NCBI GenBank assembly: GCA_023411225.1 | Contig: JAEYPA010000072.1 | Coordinates: forward strand, 1 to 28,288 | DNA: 28,288 bases | Source of the DNA: Bacillota bacterium | GTDB lineage: Bacteria; Bacillota; Clostridia; Lachnospirales; Lachnospiraceae | Direction of reading: 5' to 3' | Part shown: positions 6,834 through 14,857 of the stretch, piece after piece | Layout: each line of letters opens with the position of its first letter | Position numbering within the stretch: the first letter of the stretch is position 1 | Notes under the pieces: generated by a model | What the model was told of the DNA's origin: nothing | What the model saw: only the letters and a program-made list of their open reading frames with translations | Database searches by the model: none | Translations under genes and position numbers: made by a program

Positions 6834-9800
6834 ATTTTTTCTCCTTTGTTATTTATTTTGCGTTTCTTTTGTATAAGGATGACCAATACCGCACATCCCA
6901 GTAATGCCGTTGCCGACAAAAACAACCAAATAATGTTTTTAGAAGAGAACAGAGAACCAGTCAGTTTAGCAGGATCTCTGACATAGTTATCCGAATAATG
7001 CACGAACATAAATACATCTGCAGTTTTTGCATTTTTTGATACAAAGTTTTCAGCGCCAAGATTACAGTTAATGATTTTGTTGTTATAGTCAGTGACAATA
7101 TCCATCTTTATAACATTGCCCCCATCATCATAAAGATAATGAGTAAGATACTTCCTATCTTCCGTATTTAAGTTAGAAAGATAGGTCTTAAGCTTGGACT
7201 TGACTTCATCATCGTTTCCATCAAAGCAGTCCTTCAAATTCTTATCATACCAGAACATAACACCTGAAATGTAATGCCCGATTGTAGTTCCGTCGGGATC
7301 CGCCTCGTGTGCTTTTCGTTGACTCTTTGTTGCATATAAGCTGATGATTGCATCATAGACACCTGTGTTCAAATTATCTTCAATACGTTCATAGGCATCT
7401 TTTCCTACGATAATATCGCTGATTGTATCATCTTGACCGTTGTTTGCCAGAATCAGTCCGGAATATGCCTTTTGATAGTTGGAGGTTAAACCATATCCCA
7501 TATATATAGGTTGATCCAGCCCCGGACTTAAATTAAATGGGCAAGCGTACCGACAACCTTGATTTAATAAAGCAATTTGCGCTTCACGTTCGGTCTTCCC
7601 GGAAGCAGTACAAATGGATGTAACATAATATTGATATTTCTTGTTCTTATAATGTTCGGCATATATGTAATACTTGGAATAATCCGAAGCACAGTTATCA
7701 ACTGTCACCGTAGTCCAATCGTCCAGATGGAATACTTCTGATCCCAGGCTGATCTCTGTTATGCGGGTTCCGAGCCCGCGTACTCCATAGAGATAGTAGT
7801 ATTTTGAACCATTATCCACCCGGAATCCGTCACCGCAGAGATTGGCTTTTGAACCGTCGGACAACGTCATTTCCTTCGGTGCTGTGTTGCTGTCCGACTC
7901 ATACAGACGGATATCGGACAAATTGTTGGTCACCGCGTTGGTATATGTCACCCAGATATAGGCCACCTCATCGGAATAATCGCAATTCACATAACGAAGA
8001 TCGGTGGAAAAGGATCTGCTTAAATGACAAGAATAAGTGGCCGCCTTACATTCCTCCTGACTCCTGCATGTTATTGCATTTTTCAACAGGACGGCATCTT
8101 CGGAGTTGGCGGTTCTTTCATATTTCACACGGTATGTGTCGTCATCCGCACTTAGATTGATGGGGATTAACTGTCCGGGACCTGCGGAAAGCAACTCGAC
8201 GATTGCCATATCATATGGTGACTCCATCTCACTCTTTTTTCCGTTGGCACCGATTCTGCCGTCGCCGGAATAAGCCACTTTGATTGTATCGACAAAGTTT
8301 CCCTTAACCGTATCTTGGCGATCGATATACAGATAAAGCTTTTCATTGCACAAATGGTTACACCAACTCAATTTGTCCAGCCATTCTTGATCCAGTTCCT
8401 CCTGATACCCGAGATTGACACCTTTTTCGGAATACCAGTCGGTCATGCTTCGTACGGGAGTCTGCTGCTTAGGATTGAATTCAGAAGAATTTGTTGCATA
8501 CAATTCGTCTGCCTGAATGGGCTTGGCCGTCTTGATGTCGTATGTGGTGTTTCCTGTAACGTACATACCGGCGGCAATGACGTCACGGAAAATCGCTTTT
8601 TGCGTTTCATCTTCTTCTTGGAATCCGATACATTCCTGCATACCGTAGCGGTCTTTTTTAGTGCTACCTTCGTCGGATGAATAGGAGCCTTCGTAGTAGT
8701 TGCTGGAACGGTAAGCGTGAGAGTACCGAAGGGCACGCTCTTTGGTACTCAGGTCTCCAACACCTCCCTGCTGGAACACGTCGCAGGCGGTGTAACCGCA
8801 ACCGCCGACAGAAATATTGTAAATAAGCCCTGTCGACATAAGTTCACAAGTATACTGTGTCAATCCGTAAACCGCACGATATGGATTATAGGTGGTAGAA
8901 TAACAAATCAATGTCTTGAACGAGCTGTCCTTTTCATCGTCCCACACGTGAAGCCCTGTATACTGGTGTCCCGATATATCCGTTTCGGAAAGAATTGTCC
9001 ATCCAGTATCGGCTATGTACTGTTCAATATTATTTCCTGAGAAAAAGGCAATACCGCCCACATATTCCTCTGCATCCTGTGCATTGGCGGTGAAAGTTTC
9101 GGAAGGAAGAAAATAAATATAAGTTTTGGTTTCCCACTTTGATGCCCCTTCTTTTTGTCCAACCTTCCAGCCGTTTCCACTGTTGAAGTTGAATGCAGGA
9201 CCACCGCAGAACAAATTGACCGGTTCTACTCCGCGATAGTCTGTAAAGGAATGAGAAACCGTTAGACCTTCTGTCAAAATCGGAGTCCCTGCATAGGGAC
9301 TGCTGGTTTCCATCAAACAAAGATTGCCGACATTTCCGCAACAGCCGTAGGTTGCGGCTCCGTGGGAAATTGTTCCGCTTTTTGGATCAATACCGGAGGA
9401 ATATGCAACACGTAAGTCAGTCAGCGCATCGTTTTGATTGTCGGTAGTGATGTAACCAATATAGGTATGTACATTAGCGTCAGATGTAAGATCCTCATTA
9501 ATAAGCTCATACCCTGCAGAAATAATTTTATTTTTGGCAACCTCATGGGATGTGTCTGAAGCCATCATCACATCGCATATATATTTGCCGTCCTTCGTCT
9601 TCTGCTGGCTTTCTTCCCGGTGCATATACCAGCCCAGCTTTGATGCAAAGTTCAGATTCTTGAGGCGATCCTCAAGGGATCCGGAAAAACCATCAGAACC
9701 ATAATAGGCAAGATTATACATAAAGTTTTCACTGAAACCATGAATAGGCATATATCCTTCGCCAGGTTCGGTGTCACAATAGTTCTTTAGAGGAATGGTC

Positions 9801-12013
9801 ATCAAAGTACTGCCTCTTGCCAGCTGCCTTTCGTAATATAGCCCATCCTCTTTCATGCCCATAATCCCCACATTTTTAATGTTTACTCCCATGGAAGCAT
9901 CTATAACTTTACCAGAATAATAGGAAACAAAAGGAGGTGTTACAACCGTCGTACCATCCATTTCTAAAGTGATTGGTTTGCCGGCATTGGGATCCTTTGT
10001 ATAAAATAGGCATACCCAAGGAAAACAGCGATTGGTACTAAAATACGAGAATATCCCAGACGTTGAAGGAGAGGCAATCCCCACTGACAAAATAGGAGAA
10101 TACTTCACTGCACATCCGGAGAAATCTACCTCATCCTTGTAATCATAAATGATATTCGGAATTTCGGTATAATCTAAATCACTGCTTTTTTGATGGATAA
10201 TATCATCAATTAGGTAGATAAGTGCCATGACAACGATAATAACAACACTCACAGCTACCATAACCGTCATGGCTTGAGCCACAACACATGCAACACACGT
10301 TGTAGTTGTGTATGATACTGCCGTTCCCGCCCAATATGCGGCAGCCACTGCCGCTATCGTCTCCCCTGAAGCCGACACCGTGGAAAATGCTCCCACCAAT
10401 AATCCCAGTATCGAGCTGACTGTGGACATAGTAATGGCTGCCGTTCCGGTCAGAAGCATAGCATCTTTCAATTTTTCTTTGGTTGTGTATTCTTTGGCAT
10501 CTGTGGGTTCGGTAAGAAGATCATATCTGTTCTTTGCAGCGGTTATTCTTGCAAGGGATGATGTCCAATAAACCCCGTCCGCATCCCCGTCGTACATGGA
10601 CTTATCTACATTAAACCAAATAGATACTGCCTTGCCGCCGTTTAAGTTAAGCATCTCTTTTGCACTATCCGTACAATTTTTTGTAGTTTCACTGAGGGAA
10701 ATATCCCCCAAAGCAACGGAAACAGAGGCAGTAAAACCGGATACATAGAACATGATTTCCTGTCCGGATGTCATGGGTAATTGACCGTACTGTTCCATAA
10801 TCATAGGATAGAGTAAACGATATGTCTGTGTCGGATCATCACCTGCGTTAAAGTCAGCAGATCCTACTTCTATAAAAAACTCCGCAAGAGAGCGTGTATT
10901 TCCTTCCTCATCTTCCCCATAATAATAAATCGGCTCACCGTCTTCGTCACGCTCATCCAGTTTCTGATAAAGGGATAATATAATTGCATCGGAACATTGT
11001 GTTTTGTCTTTTTCCAGTGTGGAGGTCGTTTGAGACTCCACATCCGTCAAATCCAGTTTGAGAGAATCACATTCTTCCTTTTCAACCGCCTTTGCTTCTT
11101 CTGCAGTTAATTCAATTTCAAGTTTGTCTCCACCATTTCGCATAGAAGCAAGTTTGTATTCATCGGCAAACTTCTTTACTGCATCAAATAACTTAGCAGC
11201 ACGTTGCCTATAAAGACCATCCAGATTTTGGTCGTAATAATCATTAATAATGCCGGCATCGGTAATAGGCTCTCCGGTTTTTTCATCTTCCAAAACAAAT
11301 GGGCCGTTTTCACACAAGCGAGTAAGCCATGACCGTGATAACGAGGATGATAGATCATCAGAAACGCCGAAACAAAGCTGAGAATATATGTAACTTGTCA
11401 CCACAGAGGAACTTATAAATACCATATTGACAAAATCATCTTCGCTAAGATCAAGATCCGTCGATGTCAAATAATCGCCCATCAACATATCCTCTCTTCC
11501 GTCTTCAGCAGGAACCATCAAGTAGTTAAGCATTGTGTAAGCAAGCTTGGCATATTGGTTACCGGCATGGTAATTCTCTTTGAATTCATTTGCAACAGTC
11601 TGTATGTTCTTTGCATATGACACCATATCTTTCTTTTGTTCTTTCAGCAAATCCATATAGGAAAGCTGATTGTAACCGCCATACATATCCATCACCGAAA
11701 TATCAGTAATAGCTTCTTTGGGATTATGGGTTGTTTTATATCCGATACAAACACCGTTTCCGTAAACATTGCTGTTGCTACCGTTTTTGAATGTTTCACC
11801 TTTTTTCATATATCTTCCGGTAAAGGAGGAATCATCAACTTGATAGCCTGCAGCAACTAGTTCACTTTTTGTTCCTATGGCCACATCACTGATATACAGA
11901 GTTTGGAGAGAATTTAAAGTGCTGGTTTCTGCCAGACCACTTACCGTGGATTGACATAGAATGGTAATTGTAAGAAAAAGCGATAAAAATATCTTCAGTT
12001 TATGTTTTTTCAT
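6830..12013 (-). CDS. giant secreted membrane-anchored protein with beta-prism-like repeats and internal hydrophobic hairpin
   Basis: This 1727-aa protein has a signal peptide (1-29), repeat 1 (about 38-108, YISDVAIG...IGYKTTHNPKEAITDISV), a mostly helical region (about 115-500), long hydrophobic stretches (about 519-560 and 563-602), then DLDYTEIPNIIYDY. At least three further repeat-like units follow near 809-870 (YICDVMMA...YIGYITTDNQNDALTDLRV), 986-1052 and 1463-1522 (YYVTSICTAS...IYMGYGLTSNYQKAYSGL). Short PxaGxPIT motifs follow some repeats (about 673-683 and 905-914). A C-terminal membrane helix (about 1692-1715) is followed by KKRKINNKGEKI. The architecture fits a type I surface protein with its mass outside the cell. 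The internal hydrophobic hairpin resembles membrane-inserting segments of alpha-helical pore formers, which is inference only. ATG at 12013 has AAAGGAG 9 bases upstream. Confidence 0.85.
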   Translation of the reverse strand: MKKHKLKIFLSLFLTITILCQSTVSGLAETSTLNSLQTLYISDVAIGTKSELVAAGYQVDDSSFTGRYMKKGETFKNGSNSNVYGNGVCIGYKTTHNPKEAITDISVMDMYGGYNQLSYMDLLKEQKKDMVSYAKNIQTVANEFKENYHAGNQYAKLAYTMLNYLMVPAEDGREDMLMGDYLTSTDLDLSEDDFVNMVFISSSVVTSYIYSQLCFGVSDDLSSSLSRSWLTRLCENGPFVLEDEKTGEPITDAGIINDYYDQNLDGLYRQRAAKLFDAVKKFADEYKLASMRNGGDKLEIELTAEEAKAVEKEECDSLKLDLTDVESQTTSTLEKDKTQCSDAIILSLYQKLDERDEDGEPIYYYGEDEEGNTRSLAEFFIEVGSADFNAGDDPTQTYRLLYPMIMEQYGQLPMTSGQEIMFYVSGFTASVSVALGDISLSETTKNCTDSAKEMLNLNGGKAVSIWFNVDKSMYDGDADGVYWTSSLARITAAKNRYDLLTEPTDAKEYTTKEKLKDAMLLTGTAAITMSTVSSILGLLVGAFSTVSASGETIAAVAAAYWAGTAVSYTTTTCVACVVAQAMTVMVAVSVVIIVVMALIYLIDDIIHQKSSDLDYTEIPNIIYDYKDEVDFSGCAVKYSPILSVGIASPSTSGIFSYFSTNRCFPWVCLFYTKDPNAGKPITLEMDGTTVVTPPFVSYYSGKVIDASMGVNIKNVGIMGMKEDGLYYERQLARGSTLMTIPLKNYCDTEPGEGYMPIHGFSENFMYNLAYYGSDGFSGSLEDRLKNLNFASKLGWYMHREESQQKTKDGKYICDVMMASDTSHEVAKNKIISAGYELINEDLTSDANVHTYIGYITTDNQNDALTDLRVAYSSGIDPKSGTISHGAATYGCCGNVGNLCLMETSSPYAGTPILTEGLTVSHSFTDYRGVEPVNLFCGGPAFNFNSGNGWKVGQKEGASKWETKTYIYFLPSETFTANAQDAEEYVGGIAFFSGNNIEQYIADTGWTILSETDISGHQYTGLHVWDDEKDSSFKTLICYSTTYNPYRAVYGLTQYTCELMSTGLIYNISVGGCGYTACDVFQQGGVGDLSTKERALRYSHAYRSSNYYEGSYSSDEGSTKKDRYGMQECIGFQEEDETQKAIFRDVIAAGMYVTGNTTYDIKTAKPIQADELYATNSSEFNPKQQTPVRSMTDWYSEKGVNLGYQEELDQEWLDKLSWCNHLCNEKLYLYIDRQDTVKGNFVDTIKVAYSGDGRIGANGKKSEMESPYDMAIVELLSAGPGQLIPINLSADDDTYRVKYERTANSEDAVLLKNAITCRSQEECKAATYSCHLSRSFSTDLRYVNCDYSDEVAYIWVTYTNAVTNNLSDIRLYESDSNTAPKEMTLSDGSKANLCGDGFRVDNGSKYYYLYGVRGLGTRITEISLGSEVFHLDDWTTVTVDNCASDYSKYYIYAEHYKNKKYQYYVTSICTASGKTEREAQIALLNQGCRYACPFNLSPGLDQPIYMGYGLTSNYQKAYSGLILANNGQDDTISDIIVGKDAYERIEDNLNTGVYDAIISLYATKSQRKAHEADPDGTTIGHYISGVMFWYDKNLKDCFDGNDDEVKSKLKTYLSNLNTEDRKYLTHYLYDDGGNVIKMDIVTDYNNKIINCNLGAENFVSKNAKTADVFMFVHYSDNYVRDPAKLTGSLFSSKNIIWLFLSATALLGCAVLVILIQKKRKINNKGEKI

Positions 12014-12042
12014 TTGGTTTTTCTCCTTTGTATTTTATGGAC

Positions 12043-12089
12043 AAAAAAAGGCACACTGTTCCCGCAAAAAGCTACGGATACAGAGTGCC
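12043..12089 (-). terminator. intrinsic terminator in the leader of the 1727-aa gene (possible attenuator)
   Basis: Read on the minus strand, GGCAC-T-CTGT-NN-CCG pairs with CGG-NN-ACAG-T-GTGCC, giving 12 bp with two small symmetric mismatched positions and a 10-base loop. It is followed at once by T7 (12049-12043). It sits 30 bases before the start codon and just upstream of the AAAGGAG ribosome binding site. On the plus strand there is no T-run after the hairpin, so it acts only on transcripts heading into the operon. It may be an attenuator, or the end of a small leader RNA. Confidence 0.8.
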
Positions 12090-12165
12090 ATAATATGCAT
12101 AGTTACAAAAAGACAGCATATCACAAACATCCTTGCTTATCAAGTGATGTATTTGACAAACTCTT

Positions 12166-12182
12166 CCTATAGTCTATACAGG
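12166..12182. promoter_or_regulatory. near-palindrome, possible operator
   Basis: TATAG-T-CTATA (12168-12178) is a perfect 11-base palindrome, extended outward by CC and, after CA, GG. It lies about 10-27 bases downstream of the predicted start of the minus-strand leader. A dimeric regulator such as the neighbouring LuxR-type protein could bind it. The evidence is symmetry and position only. Confidence 0.3.
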
Positions 12183-12199
12183 CTTTTCCATAATATATT

Positions 12200-12228
12200 A
12201 TTATAATGAATCACATAACTATGAACAA
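12200..12228 (-). promoter_or_regulatory. putative promoter of the surface-protein operon
   Basis: On the minus strand, TTGTTC (12228-12223) is followed after 17 bases by a perfect TATAAT (12205-12200). The weak -35 suggests a need for an activator. The predicted start near 12193 gives a leader of about 180 bases that includes the terminator hairpin at 12089-12050. Confidence 0.55.
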
Positions 12229-12332
12229 TATACGAAATCGCATTTTTTCATAAATAAAACCAGCATTTTTATTACGTTGAAAATGTAATATGTTGACGAT
12301 ATAAGTCATAAATCAAGATTTTAACTGGATAT

Positions 12333-12361
12333 TTGTAGACTTCTCGAATTTTTTGTATTAT
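12333..12361 (+). promoter_or_regulatory. putative promoter of the LuxR-type regulator gene
   Basis: TTGTAG (12333-12338) and TATTAT (12356-12361) are 17 bases apart. The ATG at 12393 follows, with AGGGG (12382-12386) as ribosome binding site, leaving a leader of about 25 bases. Confidence 0.5.
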
Positions 12362-12392
12362 ACTAACACTAAAATGATAGTAGGGGTGTAAT

Positions 12393-13580
12393 ATGAATTA
12401 TATTTCATTAAAAGAAGCCTCGCATTTATGGGGCATTAGTGTATCACGCATAGGCCTTTTAATAAGAAATGGAAGAATTCCCGGAGCAATGCTTATCGGT
12501 AACGGATGGCTTATTCCAAAAGGTACCAAGAAACCCATTGACAAAAGAACCAAAACCGCAAAAGAAAATGCAAACACCACATTGGAAGAGCAATTTCGCT
12601 TCCCTTTCTTTGTAGACTTTGAAATCGAATCCTACTCTCCTGCCTTAACAGATGAGGAGCTGCAGTTAAGACAAGCTCAACTTCTTTTCTATGAGTGCCG
12701 TTTTGAAGAGGCAAAGAATGCATTAGCAGATCTGCCGAACACAGCAAAAAATCGATATGTGCAAATTTCCGCATTGTATTATGCTTGCTTACTATCTCAA
12801 CAATCCTCGGACCGGAATCATAGATATTTATATTTCAACAAATTCAAATCGATGCTCTCAGAAGATTTCCCATACAAGAAAGAAATGTTATTTTTACAAC
12901 ACTCATTAGACTCTTATAACGGCAATGACAAGAATTCATCATACGAATTTTGTATTGATTCAAATTACTCTTATCACGATTCATTTCTTCCCTTATTGCT
13001 AAGCCTTTCCACCTATTCTTTGGGTGTTTCATACATCAAAGATTCTAAAGAAACAAACCTTTCCATGTATGAGCTAAACTGTGATATTCTCCACAGAAAA
13101 GGCTATATTTTTGAATCACAAGCCATACATATATATCTTGGAGTAATCTATTCGCTTCAGTCGAATCAACTACAAGCTAGGGAGCATTATAAGAAAGCAG
13201 TTGTGATTGCGCAGAAACATAAACTGTATTGGCTTCCTGCACTTTATTATTCATACATAGGTCCCTCTTTCACAGAAGTACTATCTGAATTTCCAGACAA
13301 GTTTGCTCAAAAGATTGCTCGCTTGGGAAATGACATCCACAAACATTATGTAGATTATTCTAAATCAGAATCCATAAATAGCATGTACAGTGTCTTGTCA
13401 AAAAATGATTATCCATACATAGCCTATGCTCTGCAAGGGTTATCCAATAAAAAAATAGCGGCAAAAAAAAATCTATCAGAAGTAACCGTAAGCAAACGAT
13501 ACACCGAGATCTATGCAAAATTAGGTGTAACCAACAAAAGCGAATTAAAAAAATTTATTCTCGAATCGTTTCACGGATAG
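12393..13580 (+). CDS. transcriptional regulator with N-terminal excisionase-like HTH and C-terminal LuxR HTH
   Basis: This 395-aa cytoplasmic protein has three parts. Residues 1-45 (ISLKEASHLWGISVSRIGLL...GNGWLIPKG) match the excisionase/MerR-like helix-turn-helix pattern. The middle (about 85-300) is helical and TPR-like, for example LLFYECRFEEAKNALADLP and LGVIYSLQSNQLQAREHYKK. Residues about 335-392 form a LuxR/GerE helix-turn-helix (ALQGLSNKKIAAKKNLSEVT then IYAKLGVTNKSEL). It has no receiver domain, so it probably senses a ligand or protein partner through the helical middle. It is divergent from the surface-protein operon across a 379-bp control region and is the natural candidate for its activator. 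Two DNA-binding domains in one chain is notable but is seen in clostridial regulators of this type. Confidence 0.85.
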   Translation: MNYISLKEASHLWGISVSRIGLLIRNGRIPGAMLIGNGWLIPKGTKKPIDKRTKTAKENANTTLEEQFRFPFFVDFEIESYSPALTDEELQLRQAQLLFYECRFEEAKNALADLPNTAKNRYVQISALYYACLLSQQSSDRNHRYLYFNKFKSMLSEDFPYKKEMLFLQHSLDSYNGNDKNSSYEFCIDSNYSYHDSFLPLLLSLSTYSLGVSYIKDSKETNLSMYELNCDILHRKGYIFESQAIHIYLGVIYSLQSNQLQAREHYKKAVVIAQKHKLYWLPALYYSYIGPSFTEVLSEFPDKFAQKIARLGNDIHKHYVDYSKSESINSMYSVLSKNDYPYIAYALQGLSNKKIAAKKNLSEVTVSKRYTEIYAKLGVTNKSELKKFILESFHG

Positions 13581-13593
13581 CTCATAATAAGAC

Positions 13594-13633
13594 AACCCCC
13601 GATGAATTAGCTTTTCTGTTAACCCATGGGGGT
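13594..13633. terminator. putative convergent terminator
   Basis: ACCCCC (13595-13600) pairs with GGGGGT (13628-13633) around a 27-base loop, between the convergent ends of the LuxR-type gene (13580) and the MFS gene (13643). The T-rich tract GTTTGTTAATT follows on the plus strand, and TTGTCTTATT on the minus strand. The long loop and interrupted T-tracts make it weaker than the terminator at 1015-1063. Confidence 0.5.
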
Positions 13634-13642
13634 GTTTGTTAA

Positions 13643-14857
13643 TTATATGATACCCGCAACTTTCTTCCTCATAAATAGTGTCACGGCAAGATTGGAGACA
13701 AGAACAAACACCAATAACGGAATCAGGGCACCGGATAACTCCATATACCAACCGAACAACATCTGTCCCACCGGAATCGTGGCTGTTGCAAAGGCAGTAG
13801 AAAAGGCACTGACCTTCCCCAGGTATTCCTTTTCCATAATGTGCTGGGTATGGGATAGCGTCACTACATTGCCGATACCTAAGGCCATCATGATCAGAAA
13901 ACCTGCCAAGGTCCACAGCACTACTACCCAGTAGTGGGGCCCTAATGAGGCGCCTCCTATCATAAGGGCAATGGCCGCTGTCATTAGGTAATACCATCGG
14001 TGTACCTGACTCACTGGAAATTTGGTCGGAAATAGGCTGATGAGAGAGGTTCCCACAATCATTCCCACTGCCACAATTCCTTCTATAACACCATAACCCT
14101 GAGGGGATACTCCTAATAGATTGCGAAGGACAAATGGCATCAGAATGGTAAGCACCGGTACCAGGCAGATATTATAGAGACCATAGGACAGGATAAAGCT
14201 TAGAGATACCGATTTTCCCTTTCGCAGATAGACAAAGCTATCCTTCATCTCCACGAAAGAGCCTCTGACAGAAATCCTTGTCTTCTCTCTCTTCTCAGGC
14301 TTGTATACAATAAACAGCTCTAGGATTGCAGACCCAAAGAAGCTTATGGCATTGACGAAAGTAACTCCCGCAATTCCCCAACCTCCATAGAGGATGCCGG
14401 CAAGTACCGGCCCTCCCAGATTGGAGGCAGAAGCCACCTGACTAACCAGCGCATTGGCTCTCATTAACCCCTCTTTCTCCACAATCTCGGGAATTATGGT
14501 GGTAACAGCCGGGGTATATAGAGTGGTTATGGTGGACAACAAAAACATAATCACCGCCGTAAACATAACTTGATTACTGACGTAACTTGCAGTTACCAGA
14601 TAGAATAAAATAACCAGGAAACTCAATAAATCTAAAGCAATCATAATGTGCTTCTTGTTTTTGTTATCTGCCAGGGAACCGGCAAGTGGAGCAAATATGA
14701 GATAGGGCAACACAGACACCGCCAACACATTAGAGAAAATGGCAGCATCTCTGCTGACCTCTAAGAGGTATAAGGAGAAACTGAATCTCTGAATAGCACT
14801 CCCAAAGAGAGAAATGACCAGTCCGATTAACACCAGTCTAAAGTTCTTCTTACCCAT
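13643..14857 (-). CDS. MFS transporter (MFS_3/EntS-like), siderophore operon
   Basis: This 404-aa protein has about 12 membrane helices and belongs to the MFS_3 group that includes the enterobactin exporter EntS and macrolide efflux proteins. Visible signatures are the N-terminal GLVISLFGSAIQRFSFSLYL, the loop 2-3 motif PLAGSLADNKNKKHIMIALD, and the C-terminal KKVAGII. The start ATG at 14857 overlaps the last codons of the ATPase gene by 8 bases, so it is the last gene of the iron operon. In that setting it may export a siderophore or return an iron-stripped one, though no siderophore synthesis gene is in the window. Drug efflux is the alternative. Confidence 0.87.
   Translation of the reverse strand: MGKKNFRLVLIGLVISLFGSAIQRFSFSLYLLEVSRDAAIFSNVLAVSVLPYLIFAPLAGSLADNKNKKHIMIALDLLSFLVILFYLVTASYVSNQVMFTAVIMFLLSTITTLYTPAVTTIIPEIVEKEGLMRANALVSQVASASNLGGPVLAGILYGGWGIAGVTFVNAISFFGSAILELFIVYKPEKREKTRISVRGSFVEMKDSFVYLRKGKSVSLSFILSYGLYNICLVPVLTILMPFVLRNLLGVSPQGYGVIEGIVAVGMIVGTSLISLFPTKFPVSQVHRWYYLMTAAIALMIGGASLGPHYWVVVLWTLAGFLIMMALGIGNVVTLSHTQHIMEKEYLGKVSAFSTAFATATIPVGQMLFGWYMELSGALIPLLVFVLVSNLAVTLFMRKKVAGII

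Larger units (their letters stand above)
12014..12392. promoter_or_regulatory. 379-bp divergent control region
   Basis: The region lies between the divergent 1727-aa gene and the LuxR-type regulator gene. It holds a leader terminator (12043-12089), a minus-strand promoter (12200-12228), a plus-strand promoter (12333-12361), a near-palindrome at 12166-12182, and an ATTAC/GTAAT inverted repeat around 12270-12288. The arrangement is typical of a regulator that controls the adjacent divergent operon, and perhaps itself. Confidence 0.6.

Noticed and set aside
7804..8736. Several 90-120 codon frames on the opposite strand or other frames of the 1727-aa gene (for example 7804-8160 and 8315-8680)
   Set aside because: They are shadows of a long gene with a clear domain structure; no ribosome binding sites or recognisable protein sequence.
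1001..12440. 11-base sequence GGGGCATTAGT at 1001-1011 and 12430-12440
   Set aside because: The flanks differ, one copy is intergenic and the other coding; two copies of 11 bases are expected by chance at this scale.
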